This document shows, in pieces, positions 37,357-46,858 of a DNA stretch of 64,000 nucleotides. Source of the stretch: Pelagibacteraceae bacterium AG-426-M19 (GTDB lineage: Bacteria > Pseudomonadota > Alphaproteobacteria > Pelagibacterales > Pelagibacteraceae); the NCBI GenBank assembly GCA_003210025.1, contig QCNW01000004.1, forward strand, positions 79,264-143,263. Reading direction: 5' to 3'. Below the pieces are notes generated by a model. That model saw nothing but the letters and a program-made list of their open reading frames with translations, was not told the DNA's origin and did no database searches. Positions within the stretch are counted from its first letter, which is position 1. Every line of letters starts with the position of its first letter. A program made the translations under genes and the position numbers.

Positions 37357-38537
37357 TTCACAAAGTAATAATTTTAGGTTCGACAGGATCAATCGGATCT
37401 TCAAGTTTAAAATCAATATTTAAAAAAAAAAATTATAAAATTGTTCTTCTTAGTGCAAATAAAAATATTAATAAATTATTAAAACAATGCATAATATATA
37501 ATGTTAAAAATGCAGTTATAGAAGATGAAAATAAATTTAAAGAATTTAAAACTATTTTTAAAAGAAAAAAAATAAAATTACACTCAGGATTAAAAAAAAT
37601 AAATTTAAATAGATTATTAAAGTATAAAGTTTCTTATTGTATAAACTCAATATCAGGAATTGAAGGATTAGAGCCTACATTAAAATTTATTCCATTAACT
37701 AAAAAAATTTTAATTGCAAATAAAGAATCTTTAATATGTGCATGGAATATAATATCAAGGGTTTTAATAAAAAATAAAACACAATTTATACCAATAGATT
37801 CTGAACATTTCTCTATTTGGAAATTAATTAAAAATGAAAAATTGGAAAATTTAGAAAAAATTTATCTAACAGCATCAGGTGGTCCATTTTTAAAAAAAAC
37901 TTTAAAACAAGTTATTAATACAAAACCAAAAGCTGCATTAAATCACCCTAATTGGAAAATGGGAAAAAAAATTTCAATCGATTCTTCAACAATGATGAAC
38001 AAAATTTTTGAATTTATTGAAGCAAAAAAAATTTTTAATTTAACTAAAAATCAATTATCTATAATAATTCAGCCATCATCATTTATTCATGCAATAGTTT
38101 TTTTTAAAGGTAAAATAATTAAATTTTTAGCTCATGATACAGATATGACTATTCCTATATCTAATGCTCTTGAAATTAGAGATTATCAAAAAAAAATATC
38201 ATATTCCAAATATATAAATAAAATAAATTCTTTAGAATTGCAAAAACCCACCATTAAACAATACCCACTCTTATCGATATTAGATTTAGTACCAGAAAAT
38301 TACTCTTATTTTGAAACGATTTTAATAACTATAAATGATCACTTAGTTTATAAATTCTTATCTAATAAAATCAGCTATTACTCAATACATTTAAATCTTT
38401 TAAAATTTATCAAAAGTCCATTTTTAAGAAAATATTATAAATTAAAACCTAAAAATATATATGATATAAAAAGAATGATTGAGGTTACAAAAAATCATAT
38501 AAATAATAAAATTATAAATTATGAAAAAAAAATTTAA
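37353..38537 (+). CDS. dxr: 1-deoxy-D-xylulose 5-phosphate reductoisomerase
   Basis: 394 residues. GSTGSIGSSSL (9-19) is the NADPH loop, ANKESLICAW the next block, PIDSEHFSIW the metal and substrate site, ASGGPFLKKT the flexible flap and HPNWKMGKKISIDSSTMMNK the catalytic loop. It makes 2-C-methylerythritol 4-phosphate in the non-mevalonate isoprenoid pathway; ispDF lies 22 kb away in this window. Unusually Lys/Asn-rich. Overlaps bamA by 17 nt where most alphaproteobacteria have rseP in between. Confidence 0.94.
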   Translation: MIHKVIILGSTGSIGSSSLKSIFKKKNYKIVLLSANKNINKLLKQCIIYNVKNAVIEDENKFKEFKTIFKRKKIKLHSGLKKINLNRLLKYKVSYCINSISGIEGLEPTLKFIPLTKKILIANKESLICAWNIISRVLIKNKTQFIPIDSEHFSIWKLIKNEKLENLEKIYLTASGGPFLKKTLKQVINTKPKAALNHPNWKMGKKISIDSSTMMNKIFEFIEAKKIFNLTKNQLSIIIQPSSFIHAIVFFKGKIIKFLAHDTDMTIPISNALEIRDYQKKISYSKYINKINSLELQKPTIKQYPLLSILDLVPENYSYFETILITINDHLVYKFLSNKISYYSIHLNLLKFIKSPFLRKYYKLKPKNIYDIKRMIEVTKNHINNKIINYEKKI

Positions 38538-40770
38538 ATTTTTAAAAAAAATAATTTTTTTATTGTTTATTCAGTTGTTATTTTCAAAAAATGGTTTTAC
38601 TGAAAATATTAAAGATTTTAATATTCAAGGCAATGATAGGGTTTCAGATGAAACTATAATAATGTTTTCATCTCTAAATATCGATGACAATATTAATGAA
38701 AATAATCTTAATGAAGCCCTAAAAAAATTATACTATACAGATTATTTTAAACAAGTTGAAATATATTTCGACAAGCAAATAGTAACAATCAATGTAATAG
38801 AAAATCCTATTATCCAAAATGTTAAAATTGAAGGTATAGACCGTGACAGTATTTATGAAAAAATTGAGGATATAACATCAAAAATTGAAAAATATCCCTT
38901 TGTTGAAAATAAAATTAACGAACAGGTAATCTTATTAAAAAATATATTAAAATCATATGGCTACTATTTTGTTAAATTAGAAACTTCAATTAATGAAAAT
39001 TCAAATAATACTGTTGATTTACAATATAAATTTGATCTTGGTGAAATTGCAAAAATAAAAAAAATCAATTTTATTGGTGAAAAAATTTATAATGATACGG
39101 TTCTAAGAAATATTATAATTTCAGAAGAAACAAAATTTTGGAAATTTATAACAAAAAACAAGTTTTTAGACTTAAATAGAATAAGAGCAGATGTTAGTAG
39201 ATTAGAAAAATTTTATAAAAATAGAGGTTTTTATAATGTAAAAATAAAGTCAACGACTGCAGTAATAACAGATGAAAATCAATTTGAATTAATATTTAAT
39301 ATTAAAGCAGGTAATAAGTTATTTTTTGATAATATCCAGTTTTCTGAGAGTAAAAATATTTTGGAAAACGAATTAGAATTTTTTAATAAAAAATTTCTAA
39401 AATTAAAAGGTAAAAACTACTCTGAAAAAAAAATAAATAGACTAATTGATGACATAAACAATTTTACATTAAATAATGAATTTGTTTTTTTAAATGCAAG
39501 CTACGATACAATTATAACTGATAATAATAAAATAGATATAATTATAAACTTAGATGATCTAGATAAGAAATTTGTTGATAGAATAAATATACTAGGAAAC
39601 TTTATTACTGACGAAAAAGTTGTTAGAAATACGCTAATTGTTGATGAGGGAGATCCGTTTAATGAAATTTTATTCGAAAAGTCCTTAGCAAATATTAAAT
39701 CTCTTGGTATTTTCAAAAGTGTCAACTACGATATGACTGAAAATAATAAAGCAAACAAAGTTATCGATATCAGAGTAGAAGAACAACCAACAGGTGAGAT
39801 TTTTGCAGGTGCTGGTACTGGAACAACAGGATCGAGTATATCAGCTGGAATAAAAGAAAATAATTATTTAGGTTTAGGAATTAAATTAGATTCAAACTTA
39901 ACATTAACAGATGATTCTATTAAAGGTAAATTTTCAGTCATAAATCCTAATTATAAAAATTCTGATAAATCAGTTAAAACGGTAATTGAGAGTTCTTCAG
40001 ACGATTTTTTTACTCTCAGTGGTTATAAAACAAGCAGAACTGGAATATCGATTGGTACCGAGTTTGAACAAATGAATGATATGTTTATTAATCTTGAGAT
40101 GTCAAATTATTATGAAGATCTTGAAACATCCTCAACGGCTAATAGTATTGTAAAAAAACAGGAAGGAAATTATTTTGAAAACCTTCTTACTTACACATTG
40201 AAATACAATAAATTAGATCAAAATTATCAACCTTCTGATGGATTTATAAATACATTTTCTCAAACATTGCCATTAATCTCAGATGATCGTTCATTTGAAA
40301 ATAAATTTTTAAGTTCAGCTTATCATTCTTTAGGTGATAATGTTATTTTATCTGCTCAGTTTTATTTGAATACTATAAATTCCTTAGACGATGATGTTAG
40401 AATTTCAAAAAGAGTTTTTGTACCTAGTAGAAGATTAAGAGGTTTTGAGAGTGGTAAAGTTGGACCTAAAGATGGATCCCAATACATTGGTGGAAACTAT
40501 GCTACTGCTTTAAATTTAAATTCAACAATTCCAAATATATTTTTTGAGAACGAAAATTTAGATTTTAATGTATTTTTAGATATAGCTAACATTTGGGAAG
40601 TTGATTATAATAGTTCTCTAGACTCAAATAAAATTAGGTCATCTACGGGTATAGCCGTGAATTGGTTTAGCGCTATTGGACCTCTATCATTTTCTTATGC
40701 TGTTCCATTAACAGAAGCAGAAACAGACATAACAGAAAATTTTAGATTTCAAATTGGAACTTCTTTCTAA
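38521..40770 (+). CDS. bamA: Outer membrane protein assembly factor BamA
   Basis: 749 residues. Signal peptide 1-27 with a long basic start (MKKKFKFLKK). Five POTRA domains run from about 28 to 350, beginning IKDFNIQGNDRVSDETI; the beta-barrel follows and contains the lid-loop block RRLRGFESGKVGPKDG (VRGF-type motif). The protein ends in Phe (FRFQIGTSF), the barrel signal. It inserts beta-barrel proteins into the outer membrane. Followed by a skp-like chaperone gene with a 1-nt overlap. Confidence 0.95.
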   Translation: MKKKFKFLKKIIFLLFIQLLFSKNGFTENIKDFNIQGNDRVSDETIIMFSSLNIDDNINENNLNEALKKLYYTDYFKQVEIYFDKQIVTINVIENPIIQNVKIEGIDRDSIYEKIEDITSKIEKYPFVENKINEQVILLKNILKSYGYYFVKLETSINENSNNTVDLQYKFDLGEIAKIKKINFIGEKIYNDTVLRNIIISEETKFWKFITKNKFLDLNRIRADVSRLEKFYKNRGFYNVKIKSTTAVITDENQFELIFNIKAGNKLFFDNIQFSESKNILENELEFFNKKFLKLKGKNYSEKKINRLIDDINNFTLNNEFVFLNASYDTIITDNNKIDIIINLDDLDKKFVDRINILGNFITDEKVVRNTLIVDEGDPFNEILFEKSLANIKSLGIFKSVNYDMTENNKANKVIDIRVEEQPTGEIFAGAGTGTTGSSISAGIKENNYLGLGIKLDSNLTLTDDSIKGKFSVINPNYKNSDKSVKTVIESSSDDFFTLSGYKTSRTGISIGTEFEQMNDMFINLEMSNYYEDLETSSTANSIVKKQEGNYFENLLTYTLKYNKLDQNYQPSDGFINTFSQTLPLISDDRSFENKFLSSAYHSLGDNVILSAQFYLNTINSLDDDVRISKRVFVPSRRLRGFESGKVGPKDGSQYIGGNYATALNLNSTIPNIFFENENLDFNVFLDIANIWEVDYNSSLDSNKIRSSTGIAVNWFSAIGPLSFSYAVPLTEAETDITENFRFQIGTSF

Positions 40771-41291
40771 TGAAAAAAATTTTGATTTATTTATTTTTAT
40801 TGCTATTTAGCACCAGCACGTATGGTAAAAATATTGTTTATCTTGATGTTCAATACATTATTGATAATTCTGAATTGGGAAAATTTTACAAATTAAAGAT
40901 TAAAAATATACAAAAAGATATTTCTTCTCAACTAAAAAAAAAAGAAGACGAAATTAACTTTCTTGAAATTAATATAAAAAATCAAAATAATATTTTAAGT
41001 GAAAAAGAAAAAAAAAATAAGGTAAATCAACTTAATGATTTATTAAAGGAATATAAATTACAAAGTAACAAATTTAACAAACAAATTATAGAAAATAAAA
41101 AAAAATACACCTCAAAAATTTTAGAAACCCTAAATCCATTACTTACAAATTATGTTGAGAAAAATAAAATATTGTTAGTTGTTGAAAAAAAAAATATATT
41201 AATTGGAATAAAATCGTTAGATATTACAAAAGATTTGCTAAAAATTTTAAATGAGGAAACAAAAAAAAGCAATTTATTAGATGAAAATTAA
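40770..41291 (+). CDS. skp: OmpH/Skp family periplasmic chaperone
   Basis: 173 residues. Signal peptide about 1-19 ending STYG, then VYLDVQYIIDNSELG, the typical OmpH start. The middle is a long Lys-rich coiled coil (about 45-115), matching the tentacles of Skp. It should carry unfolded outer membrane proteins to BamA encoded just upstream. It overlaps lpxD by 11 nt. The family is weakly conserved in sequence, so the call rests on layout and context. Confidence 0.85.
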   Translation: MKKILIYLFLLLFSTSTYGKNIVYLDVQYIIDNSELGKFYKLKIKNIQKDISSQLKKKEDEINFLEINIKNQNNILSEKEKKNKVNQLNDLLKEYKLQSNKFNKQIIENKKKYTSKILETLNPLLTNYVEKNKILLVVEKKNILIGIKSLDITKDLLKILNEETKKSNLLDEN

Positions 41292-42258
41292 AAATCCTTT
41301 CTTTAAAATAAAAAAAAATGTTTATTTGTCGGAAATTCTTAGTACTTTAGGAAAAGAAAAAGTAAGTAAAGATATTAAGATAAATAATATCGCAAACCTA
41401 GAGTCTGCCACAACTAATGACATTTCATTTATAAATAATTTAAAATATTTAGATTTGTTAAAAAAAACTAAAGCTAATTATATAATAACAAATAATAAAT
41501 ATTTAAGCAAAATTAAAAATTATTGTCATCCCATAATTGTTTCCGATGTTTTAAAATCAGTTTATAAAATTACAAGCATTTTTTATCCTGACTCGCTAAA
41601 TGATATTGCTGATTTTAATGCTACAATATTAAATCAAAAAAAATATAAAAATGTAAAGTTTGGTAATAATGTTTTAATTGGAAAGAACGTTCTTATTGGT
41701 AAAAATTGTATAATTGGTCATAATACCATAATTGAGTCAAATGTTATTATAGGACCAAAATGTGAAATTGGTAATAATGTTCTTATCAAAAATTCAATAA
41801 TAGGTGAGAATGTAAGAATTCTTGATGGTTCAGTTATTGGAAAAAAGGGGTTTGGTTTTTTTCCTAATAAAGGAAACAATATAAGATATCCTCAGATAGG
41901 TATGGTAATAATTAAAGACAACGTTGAAATTGGATGTAATAATACAATCGATAGAGGATCTTTATCTAATACCGTTATAGGAAAAAATACCTTTATTGAT
42001 AATCAGGTTCATGTTGCTCATAATGTTAATATAGGTGAAAATTGCATTATTACAGGTCAAGTTGGTTTTGCAGGAAGTTCAAATATTGGAAATAATGTTT
42101 TAATTGGTGGTCAAGCAGGCATTTCTGGGCATTTAAAAATTGGAAATAACGTTCAAATTGGGGGTGGTAGCGGTGTAATAAAAAATATTCCAGACAATAC
42201 TAAAGTCATGGGTTATCCTGCTAAAGAAATTAGAAATTTTATAAAAGAAAATAAATAA
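41281..42258 (+). CDS. lpxD: UDP-3-O-acylglucosamine N-acyltransferase
   Basis: 325 residues. The N-terminal uridine-binding domain (about 1-105) has ANLESATTNDISFINN. The left-handed beta-helix of hexapeptide repeats (about 118-300) follows. Catalytic His247 is in HVAHNV. VMGYPAKEIRNF closes the protein. It adds the N-linked acyl chain in lipid A synthesis, third step. It abuts fabZ with no spacer. Confidence 0.95.
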   Translation: MKIKNPFFKIKKNVYLSEILSTLGKEKVSKDIKINNIANLESATTNDISFINNLKYLDLLKKTKANYIITNNKYLSKIKNYCHPIIVSDVLKSVYKITSIFYPDSLNDIADFNATILNQKKYKNVKFGNNVLIGKNVLIGKNCIIGHNTIIESNVIIGPKCEIGNNVLIKNSIIGENVRILDGSVIGKKGFGFFPNKGNNIRYPQIGMVIIKDNVEIGCNNTIDRGSLSNTVIGKNTFIDNQVHVAHNVNIGENCIITGQVGFAGSSNIGNNVLIGGQAGISGHLKIGNNVQIGGGSGVIKNIPDNTKVMGYPAKEIRNFIKENK

Positions 42259-42711
42259 ATGTCTGACAAATTAAATAAAGATCAAATAAAAAGTTTACTA
42301 CCACACAGAGAACCGATGTTATTAATTGACGAATTAATTAATATAGAAAAATTAAAATCTGCAACAGCAATTGTTAATGTAACTAAAGAAAGTTTTTTTG
42401 TTCAAGGACATTTTCCTGGTGAACCTGTTATGCCTGGAGTATTAATTGTTGAAGCATTTGGTCAGGCAGCCGCAGCTCTGACCGCGGCTGGCATTGATAA
42501 AAAAACTTATGAAAATAAATTAGTTTTTTTAATGACAGTTGATAAAGCAAGATTTAGAAATCCAGTAATTCCTGATTGTAGATTAGAATTAAATATTGAA
42601 GCAGTTAGATCCCATGGAAAAGTGTGGAAATATAAAGGAGAGGCTTTTGTCGATGGAAAAAAAATGGCAGATGCTCAATGGGCAGCTACTATTGTTGATA
42701 GAAAGAAATAA
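42259..42711 (+). CDS. fabZ: 3-hydroxyacyl-ACP dehydratase FabZ
   Basis: 150 residues, hot-dog fold. LLPHREPMLLIDEL (13-26), catalytic His51 in GHFPGEPVMPGVL and Glu65 in LIVEAFGQAAA. It dehydrates 3-hydroxyacyl-ACP in fatty acid elongation. The position between lpxD and lpxA is conserved, because both pathways compete for 3-hydroxyacyl-ACP. It starts immediately after the lpxD stop and is followed by a 53-nt gap. Confidence 0.97.
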   Translation: MSDKLNKDQIKSLLPHREPMLLIDELINIEKLKSATAIVNVTKESFFVQGHFPGEPVMPGVLIVEAFGQAAAALTAAGIDKKTYENKLVFLMTVDKARFRNPVIPDCRLELNIEAVRSHGKVWKYKGEAFVDGKKMADAQWAATIVDRKK

Positions 42712-42724
42712 TTAGTAGTAATTC

Positions 42725-42757
42725 TTGATAAGTATTTAAAGTATAATTTGTTATCAA
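42725..42757 (+). promoter_or_regulatory. Inverted repeat in the fabZ-lpxA gap
   Basis: TTGATAA (42725-42731) and TTATCAA (42751-42757) are perfect inverted repeats 19 nt apart, and TATAAT lies between them at 42742. The right arm ends 7 nt before the lpxA GTG. It could be an operator over a promoter or a leader hairpin; in AT-rich DNA chance is also possible. Confidence 0.3.
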
Positions 42758-42764
42758 TTTAAAA

Positions 42765-43550
42765 GTGATACACCATACAGCAATAGTTGATAAAAATTCT
42801 AAAATTTCTGAAAATGTTGAAATTGGACCGTATTGTGTAATCGGTTCAGAAGTTGAAATAGGCGCAAACTCAAAATTGCATTCTCATGTATATATTAATG
42901 GAAACACAAAAATCGGAAAAAATAACGAGATATTTCCTTTTGTTTCAATTGGAACAGATCCACAAGATTTAAAATATAAAGGTGAAAAGAATTCTATCAT
43001 TATAGGTGATGATAATAAACTTAGAGAATATGTGAATATTAATCCTGGTACATCTCAAGGAGGCACAATTACCAAAATAGGAAGTAATAATTTATTTATG
43101 GTTTACTGTCATATAGCTCATGATTGCAATCTTGGGAACAATATAGTTTTGGCAAATAATGTTCAAGTTGGTGGTCATGTTAAAATAGAGGATAATGCTA
43201 TTGTTGGAGGTAGTTGTGCCATACATCAATTTTCTAGAATAGGTCATTTGTCTATGGTTGGAGGAATGACTGGTGTTTTAAGTGATGTAGTTCCGTTTGG
43301 TCTATCATTAGGAAATAGAAATAATTTAGTTGGGCTTAATATTATCGGTTTAAGAAGAGCAAAAATTTCCAATGAAGATATTAAAATATTACAAAAATTT
43401 TATGAATTAGTTTTTATTAATCAAAATTTTAGATCTAATATAGAAAATTTAAATACAGATTTGAAAGAAAATAAATATGTTAAAACTATTATTGATTTTA
43501 TAAATTCTGATAAAAAGCGACCAATATCTCTTCCAGAAAATATTAAATGA
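42765..43550 (+). CDS. lpxA: UDP-N-acetylglucosamine O-acyltransferase
   Basis: 261 residues, starting with GTG (GTG-ATA-CAC-CAT), the only start that gives the canonical MIHHTAIVD N-terminus. Left-handed beta-helix with hexapeptide repeats to about 185; catalytic His119 in CHIAHDC. The C-terminal helical domain has LNIIGLRRAKIS. It makes the first, reversible acylation of lipid A synthesis. It is preceded by the only gap of any size in the envelope cluster. Confidence 0.95.
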   Translation: MIHHTAIVDKNSKISENVEIGPYCVIGSEVEIGANSKLHSHVYINGNTKIGKNNEIFPFVSIGTDPQDLKYKGEKNSIIIGDDNKLREYVNINPGTSQGGTITKIGSNNLFMVYCHIAHDCNLGNNIVLANNVQVGGHVKIEDNAIVGGSCAIHQFSRIGHLSMVGGMTGVLSDVVPFGLSLGNRNNLVGLNIIGLRRAKISNEDIKILQKFYELVFINQNFRSNIENLNTDLKENKYVKTIIDFINSDKKRPISLPENIK

Positions 43551-44338
43551 TTGGATTATTTTTAGGAGAAAAAAAACTACCATTAGAAATTTTAAAAAGT
43601 TTAAAAAAAAAAAAAATTGAATATTTCATAATAGATTTATCAAAAAATAATAAATTTAAAAAAGATAAAAATAGTTATTTTATTAATATTGGAAAATTTG
43701 GTAAAATATTAGAAATAATTAAATCTAAAAAATGTAAAAAAGTCTTATTTGCTGGAAATATCATTAAACCAAAAATATCAAAATTAAAATTAGATCTTAA
43801 AGGTATATATTATATTCCTAGAATTATTAAGGCATCTAAAATAGGAGATGCAGCTATACTAAAAGAATTGATCAAAATATTATCAGAAAATAAAATAAAG
43901 GTTATTAAATTAAATACATATAATCCAGAATTAACTTTAAACAAAGGATGCCATACAAAATTGAAACCTAGTATGACTGATAAACTTACTATCAAAAAGG
44001 GTATTCAAATACTTAATAAATTAAATTCTTTAAATCATGTTCAGGCATTAGTTGTTAATAACCAGAAGATTATTTCTTTTGAAAAAAGAAAAGGCACAAA
44101 AGACATGTTAAAATCAATTAGAAACAACAAACTACAAAATAAACTTTTGCTAAAGATGCCTAAATCTAAGCAAGATTTACGAGTTGATTTACCGACTATA
44201 GGTCTAGATACATTAAAAGATTGTAAAAAGGCAAATATTAAAGGAATTGTTATTAAGGCAGGTCAAAATATATTTTTAGATAAGCGCGAAGGACTTAAAT
44301 TTGCAAATGAAAATAATATTTTCGTTATAGCTAAATGA
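43547..44338 (+). CDS. lpxI: UDP-2,3-diacylglucosamine pyrophosphatase LpxI
   Basis: 263 residues, DUF1009/LpxI family. N-terminal Rossmann-like part with IGLFLGEKKLPLEI and LFAGNIIKP. The C-terminal catalytic domain carries GCHTKLKPSM, DLRVDLPTIGLDTL and IKGIVIKAGQNIFLDKR. It cleaves UDP-diacylglucosamine to lipid X, the role played by LpxH in gammaproteobacteria. 4-nt overlaps on both sides with lpxA and lpxB. Confidence 0.92.
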   Translation: MIGLFLGEKKLPLEILKSLKKKKIEYFIIDLSKNNKFKKDKNSYFINIGKFGKILEIIKSKKCKKVLFAGNIIKPKISKLKLDLKGIYYIPRIIKASKIGDAAILKELIKILSENKIKVIKLNTYNPELTLNKGCHTKLKPSMTDKLTIKKGIQILNKLNSLNHVQALVVNNQKIISFEKRKGTKDMLKSIRNNKLQNKLLLKMPKSKQDLRVDLPTIGLDTLKDCKKANIKGIVIKAGQNIFLDKREGLKFANENNIFVIAK

Positions 44339-45462
44339 AGAAAATTTTTATTTTAACTGGTGAGCCATCAGGTGATAAATTAGCCTGTGAAGTAATTAAA
44401 GAACTAAAAAAGACAAAAAAAGACATTGAATATTTATCTGTTGGTGGTCAATATTTAAATTCTATAGGTATTAAGTCGATATATGATCAAAAAGATATTA
44501 CATATATAGCTTTTACAGACATATTGTTAAATATTTTTAAGATAAAAAGAAAAATTAATGAAACTGTAAATAAAATTTTAGAATTTAATCCTGATATTTT
44601 ATTTAGTGTTGATAGTCCCGATTTTACTCTCCGTGTTTCAAAAATAATTAAATTAAAAAAACCAAATGTTAAAACTATTCATTTTATTGCCCCTAAAGTT
44701 TGGGCTTGGCGAGAGGGTAGGGTAAAAAAAATGAAAAGCTTCTTAGATCATATTCTTTTATTATTCGATTTTGAAAAGAAATATTTTGATAAAGAAAAAT
44801 TAAAAAATACATTTGTTGGACATCCAATATTAGACAATACAAAAAATGAAAAGATTGAAATTAATGAATTATTAAAGGGAAAAATCATATCGATATTTCC
44901 TGGTAGCAGATTATCAGAATTAAAATTACATGTGCCTATACTTATTGATTTCATAAAAAAAATGACTAAAGAAAAAATTGATTATAATTATATTTTTCAT
45001 GTGAATGAAAATTTTAGAGATTACTTATCTCAAATAATTAAAAAAAATAATTTGAAAAATGTTGATCTAATTTCAAATGAAAAAATAAAAATTGCTACAA
45101 TTAAAAAATCAATTTTTGCAATAGTTAAATCTGGAACAGTCTCACTTGAAGTTTGCAAATATAGCGTGCCATCGATAATAATTTATAAAATGAATTTTTT
45201 TAATTTTTTTATAGCTAAGTTATTTTTAAAAATAAAGTTTGCAAATATGATAAATATTATTAACAACAAAGAAGTTATACCCGAACTTTTACAAAAGGAA
45301 TGTAACTCAGATGAAATATATAAAACAGTTAATTATTTATTAAAAAAACCTGAACTTATAAATGAACAATTAAAACAAGTTAATAAAACTATTAAAGAAT
45401 TAAGATCGATCACCTCATCAAGCAATGAAGCTTCCAATGTTTTGTTATCTTATTTGAGATAA
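44335..45462 (+). CDS. lpxB: Lipid A disaccharide synthase
   Basis: 375 residues, GT19 family. ILTGEPSGDKLACEVIKEL (5-23), FSVDSPDFTLRVSK, HFIAPKVWAWREGR and IFPGSRLSELKLHVP are the family blocks; KSGTVSLEVCKYSVPSIIIYK binds UDP. It joins lipid X and UDP-diacylglucosamine. Its last 18 nt (including TAA) are shared antiparallel with the end of gltX. Confidence 0.94.
   Translation: MKKIFILTGEPSGDKLACEVIKELKKTKKDIEYLSVGGQYLNSIGIKSIYDQKDITYIAFTDILLNIFKIKRKINETVNKILEFNPDILFSVDSPDFTLRVSKIIKLKKPNVKTIHFIAPKVWAWREGRVKKMKSFLDHILLLFDFEKKYFDKEKLKNTFVGHPILDNTKNEKIEINELLKGKIISIFPGSRLSELKLHVPILIDFIKKMTKEKIDYNYIFHVNENFRDYLSQIIKKNNLKNVDLISNEKIKIATIKKSIFAIVKSGTVSLEVCKYSVPSIIIYKMNFFNFFIAKLFLKIKFANMINIINNKEVIPELLQKECNSDEIYKTVNYLLKKPELINEQLKQVNKTIKELRSITSSSNEASNVLLSYLR
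45445..45462. terminator. Palindromic tail-to-tail overlap of lpxB and gltX, possible bidirectional terminator
   Basis: TTATCT-TATTTG-AGATAA is a perfect 6-bp inverted repeat whose two outer triplets are the stop codons of the two convergent genes. On the plus strand it is followed by TCTTTT. The stem is short and AT-rich, so termination would be weak; the position between convergent units is what favours the call. Confidence 0.35.
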
Positions 45463-46839
45463 TCTTTTAGAAACTTCTTCTTTACCAAGTGCACATAATA
45501 TATCATATATACCTGGTCCAAACTTTGATCCTGTAAGACATATTCTTAATGGTTGTCCAACACCTTTAAAATTTGTATTATTATTTTTTATTAGGTGATT
45601 AATTATTGGTTCTAGCGTTTCTCTAGTAAAATCTGATAGTTTATTAATATCATCACTAAATAATTTAATAATTTTAATAGCCGTTTCGTCTAAAAGTTTT
45701 TTATCTTCTTTTTCTATTTGAACTTTGTCATTTATTAAAAACATTGAATTCTTGTAAATATCTTCTAAAGTTTTTGCTTTATTTTTTAAAAAATGTAACG
45801 AATTTCTTATTTTTTTCTGTGATGTATAAGGTAATTCTTCTTTAAAAGTCTCACAATAGTTTTTTAAAAAATTAAATAGATCATTTTCATCAATACTTTT
45901 TATATAATGTTCATTCATTGAATAAATCCTACTAATATCTAGTTTTGAAGGTGATTTCCCAATTCCTTCTAAATTGAAGTATTTGATACTTTCCTCTAAG
46001 TCAAAAATTTCCTTGTCTTTGTATGACCATCCTAGTCTAAGAAGATAGTTTCTTAGAGCATTAGGCATTATTCCAATTTTAGAATAATCATCTAACGTTG
46101 ATACATTATCTCTTTTTGATAGTTTTTTTCCTTCCAATGTATGAATTAGTGGTATGTGAGCAAAAGAGGGCACATTCCAATTCATAGCTTCATATATCTG
46201 TATTTGCTTGAATGTATTTATTTTATGATCATCACCTCTAATTATATGTGTCATACCCATTAAATGATCATCTACTGATGCTGATAAATTGTATGTAGGT
46301 GATCCATCTGCTCTTAATATAACAAAGTCTTCTATAGTATTATTTTCAATTTCTATATTTCCCTGGACCAAATCTTTTAAGATAGATTTTCCTTCAACTT
46401 TACTTTTAAATCTAATTACAGGATTGATTTCTTTCGGAGCATCAGTTTCACTCTTATCTCTCCACTTTCTATTATAGATATATGGTATTTTTTTTTGTTT
46501 TGCCCTTTTTTTTTGTTCTTCAATTTCTTCACTTGAACAATAACATTTATAAGCTAGACCTTTTTTTAACAATTCATTAGCAACATTCGTATGATCATCT
46601 ATTTTATCTGATTGAATATATTCGCTATCTTCGTAATCAATACCTATCCATTTTAACGAATTAATTATTTGATTTTTGAATTCGTCTTTAGACCTTTCTT
46701 TATCTGTATCCTCTATTCTTAGATAAAATTTACCACCTTTATTTTTTGAATAGAGCCAATTGAATAATGCTGTTCTCACTCCTCCAATGTGTAAAGGTCC
46801 TGTTGGTGACGGAGCAAATCTAGTTGCTACAGTTTTCAT
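45445..46839 (-). CDS. gltX: Glutamyl-tRNA synthetase
   Basis: 464 residues, class I. RFAPSPTGPLHIGG (7-20) has the HIGH-type motif; KLSKR (239-243) is the KMSKS loop. RIEDTDKERS and VIRGDDH-type HIIRGDDH are conserved. The C-terminal helical anticodon-binding domain starts near 320. It charges tRNA-Glu (and perhaps tRNA-Gln, if GatCAB is used). It lies 19 nt downstream of lexA, on the same strand, so it may share its transcript. Confidence 0.94.
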   Translation of the reverse strand: MKTVATRFAPSPTGPLHIGGVRTALFNWLYSKNKGGKFYLRIEDTDKERSKDEFKNQIINSLKWIGIDYEDSEYIQSDKIDDHTNVANELLKKGLAYKCYCSSEEIEEQKKRAKQKKIPYIYNRKWRDKSETDAPKEINPVIRFKSKVEGKSILKDLVQGNIEIENNTIEDFVILRADGSPTYNLSASVDDHLMGMTHIIRGDDHKINTFKQIQIYEAMNWNVPSFAHIPLIHTLEGKKLSKRDNVSTLDDYSKIGIMPNALRNYLLRLGWSYKDKEIFDLEESIKYFNLEGIGKSPSKLDISRIYSMNEHYIKSIDENDLFNFLKNYCETFKEELPYTSQKKIRNSLHFLKNKAKTLEDIYKNSMFLINDKVQIEKEDKKLLDETAIKIIKLFSDDINKLSDFTRETLEPIINHLIKNNNTNFKGVGQPLRICLTGSKFGPGIYDILCALGKEEVSKRLSQIR

Positions 46840-46858
46840 CAGATTTATTTAGACTATT

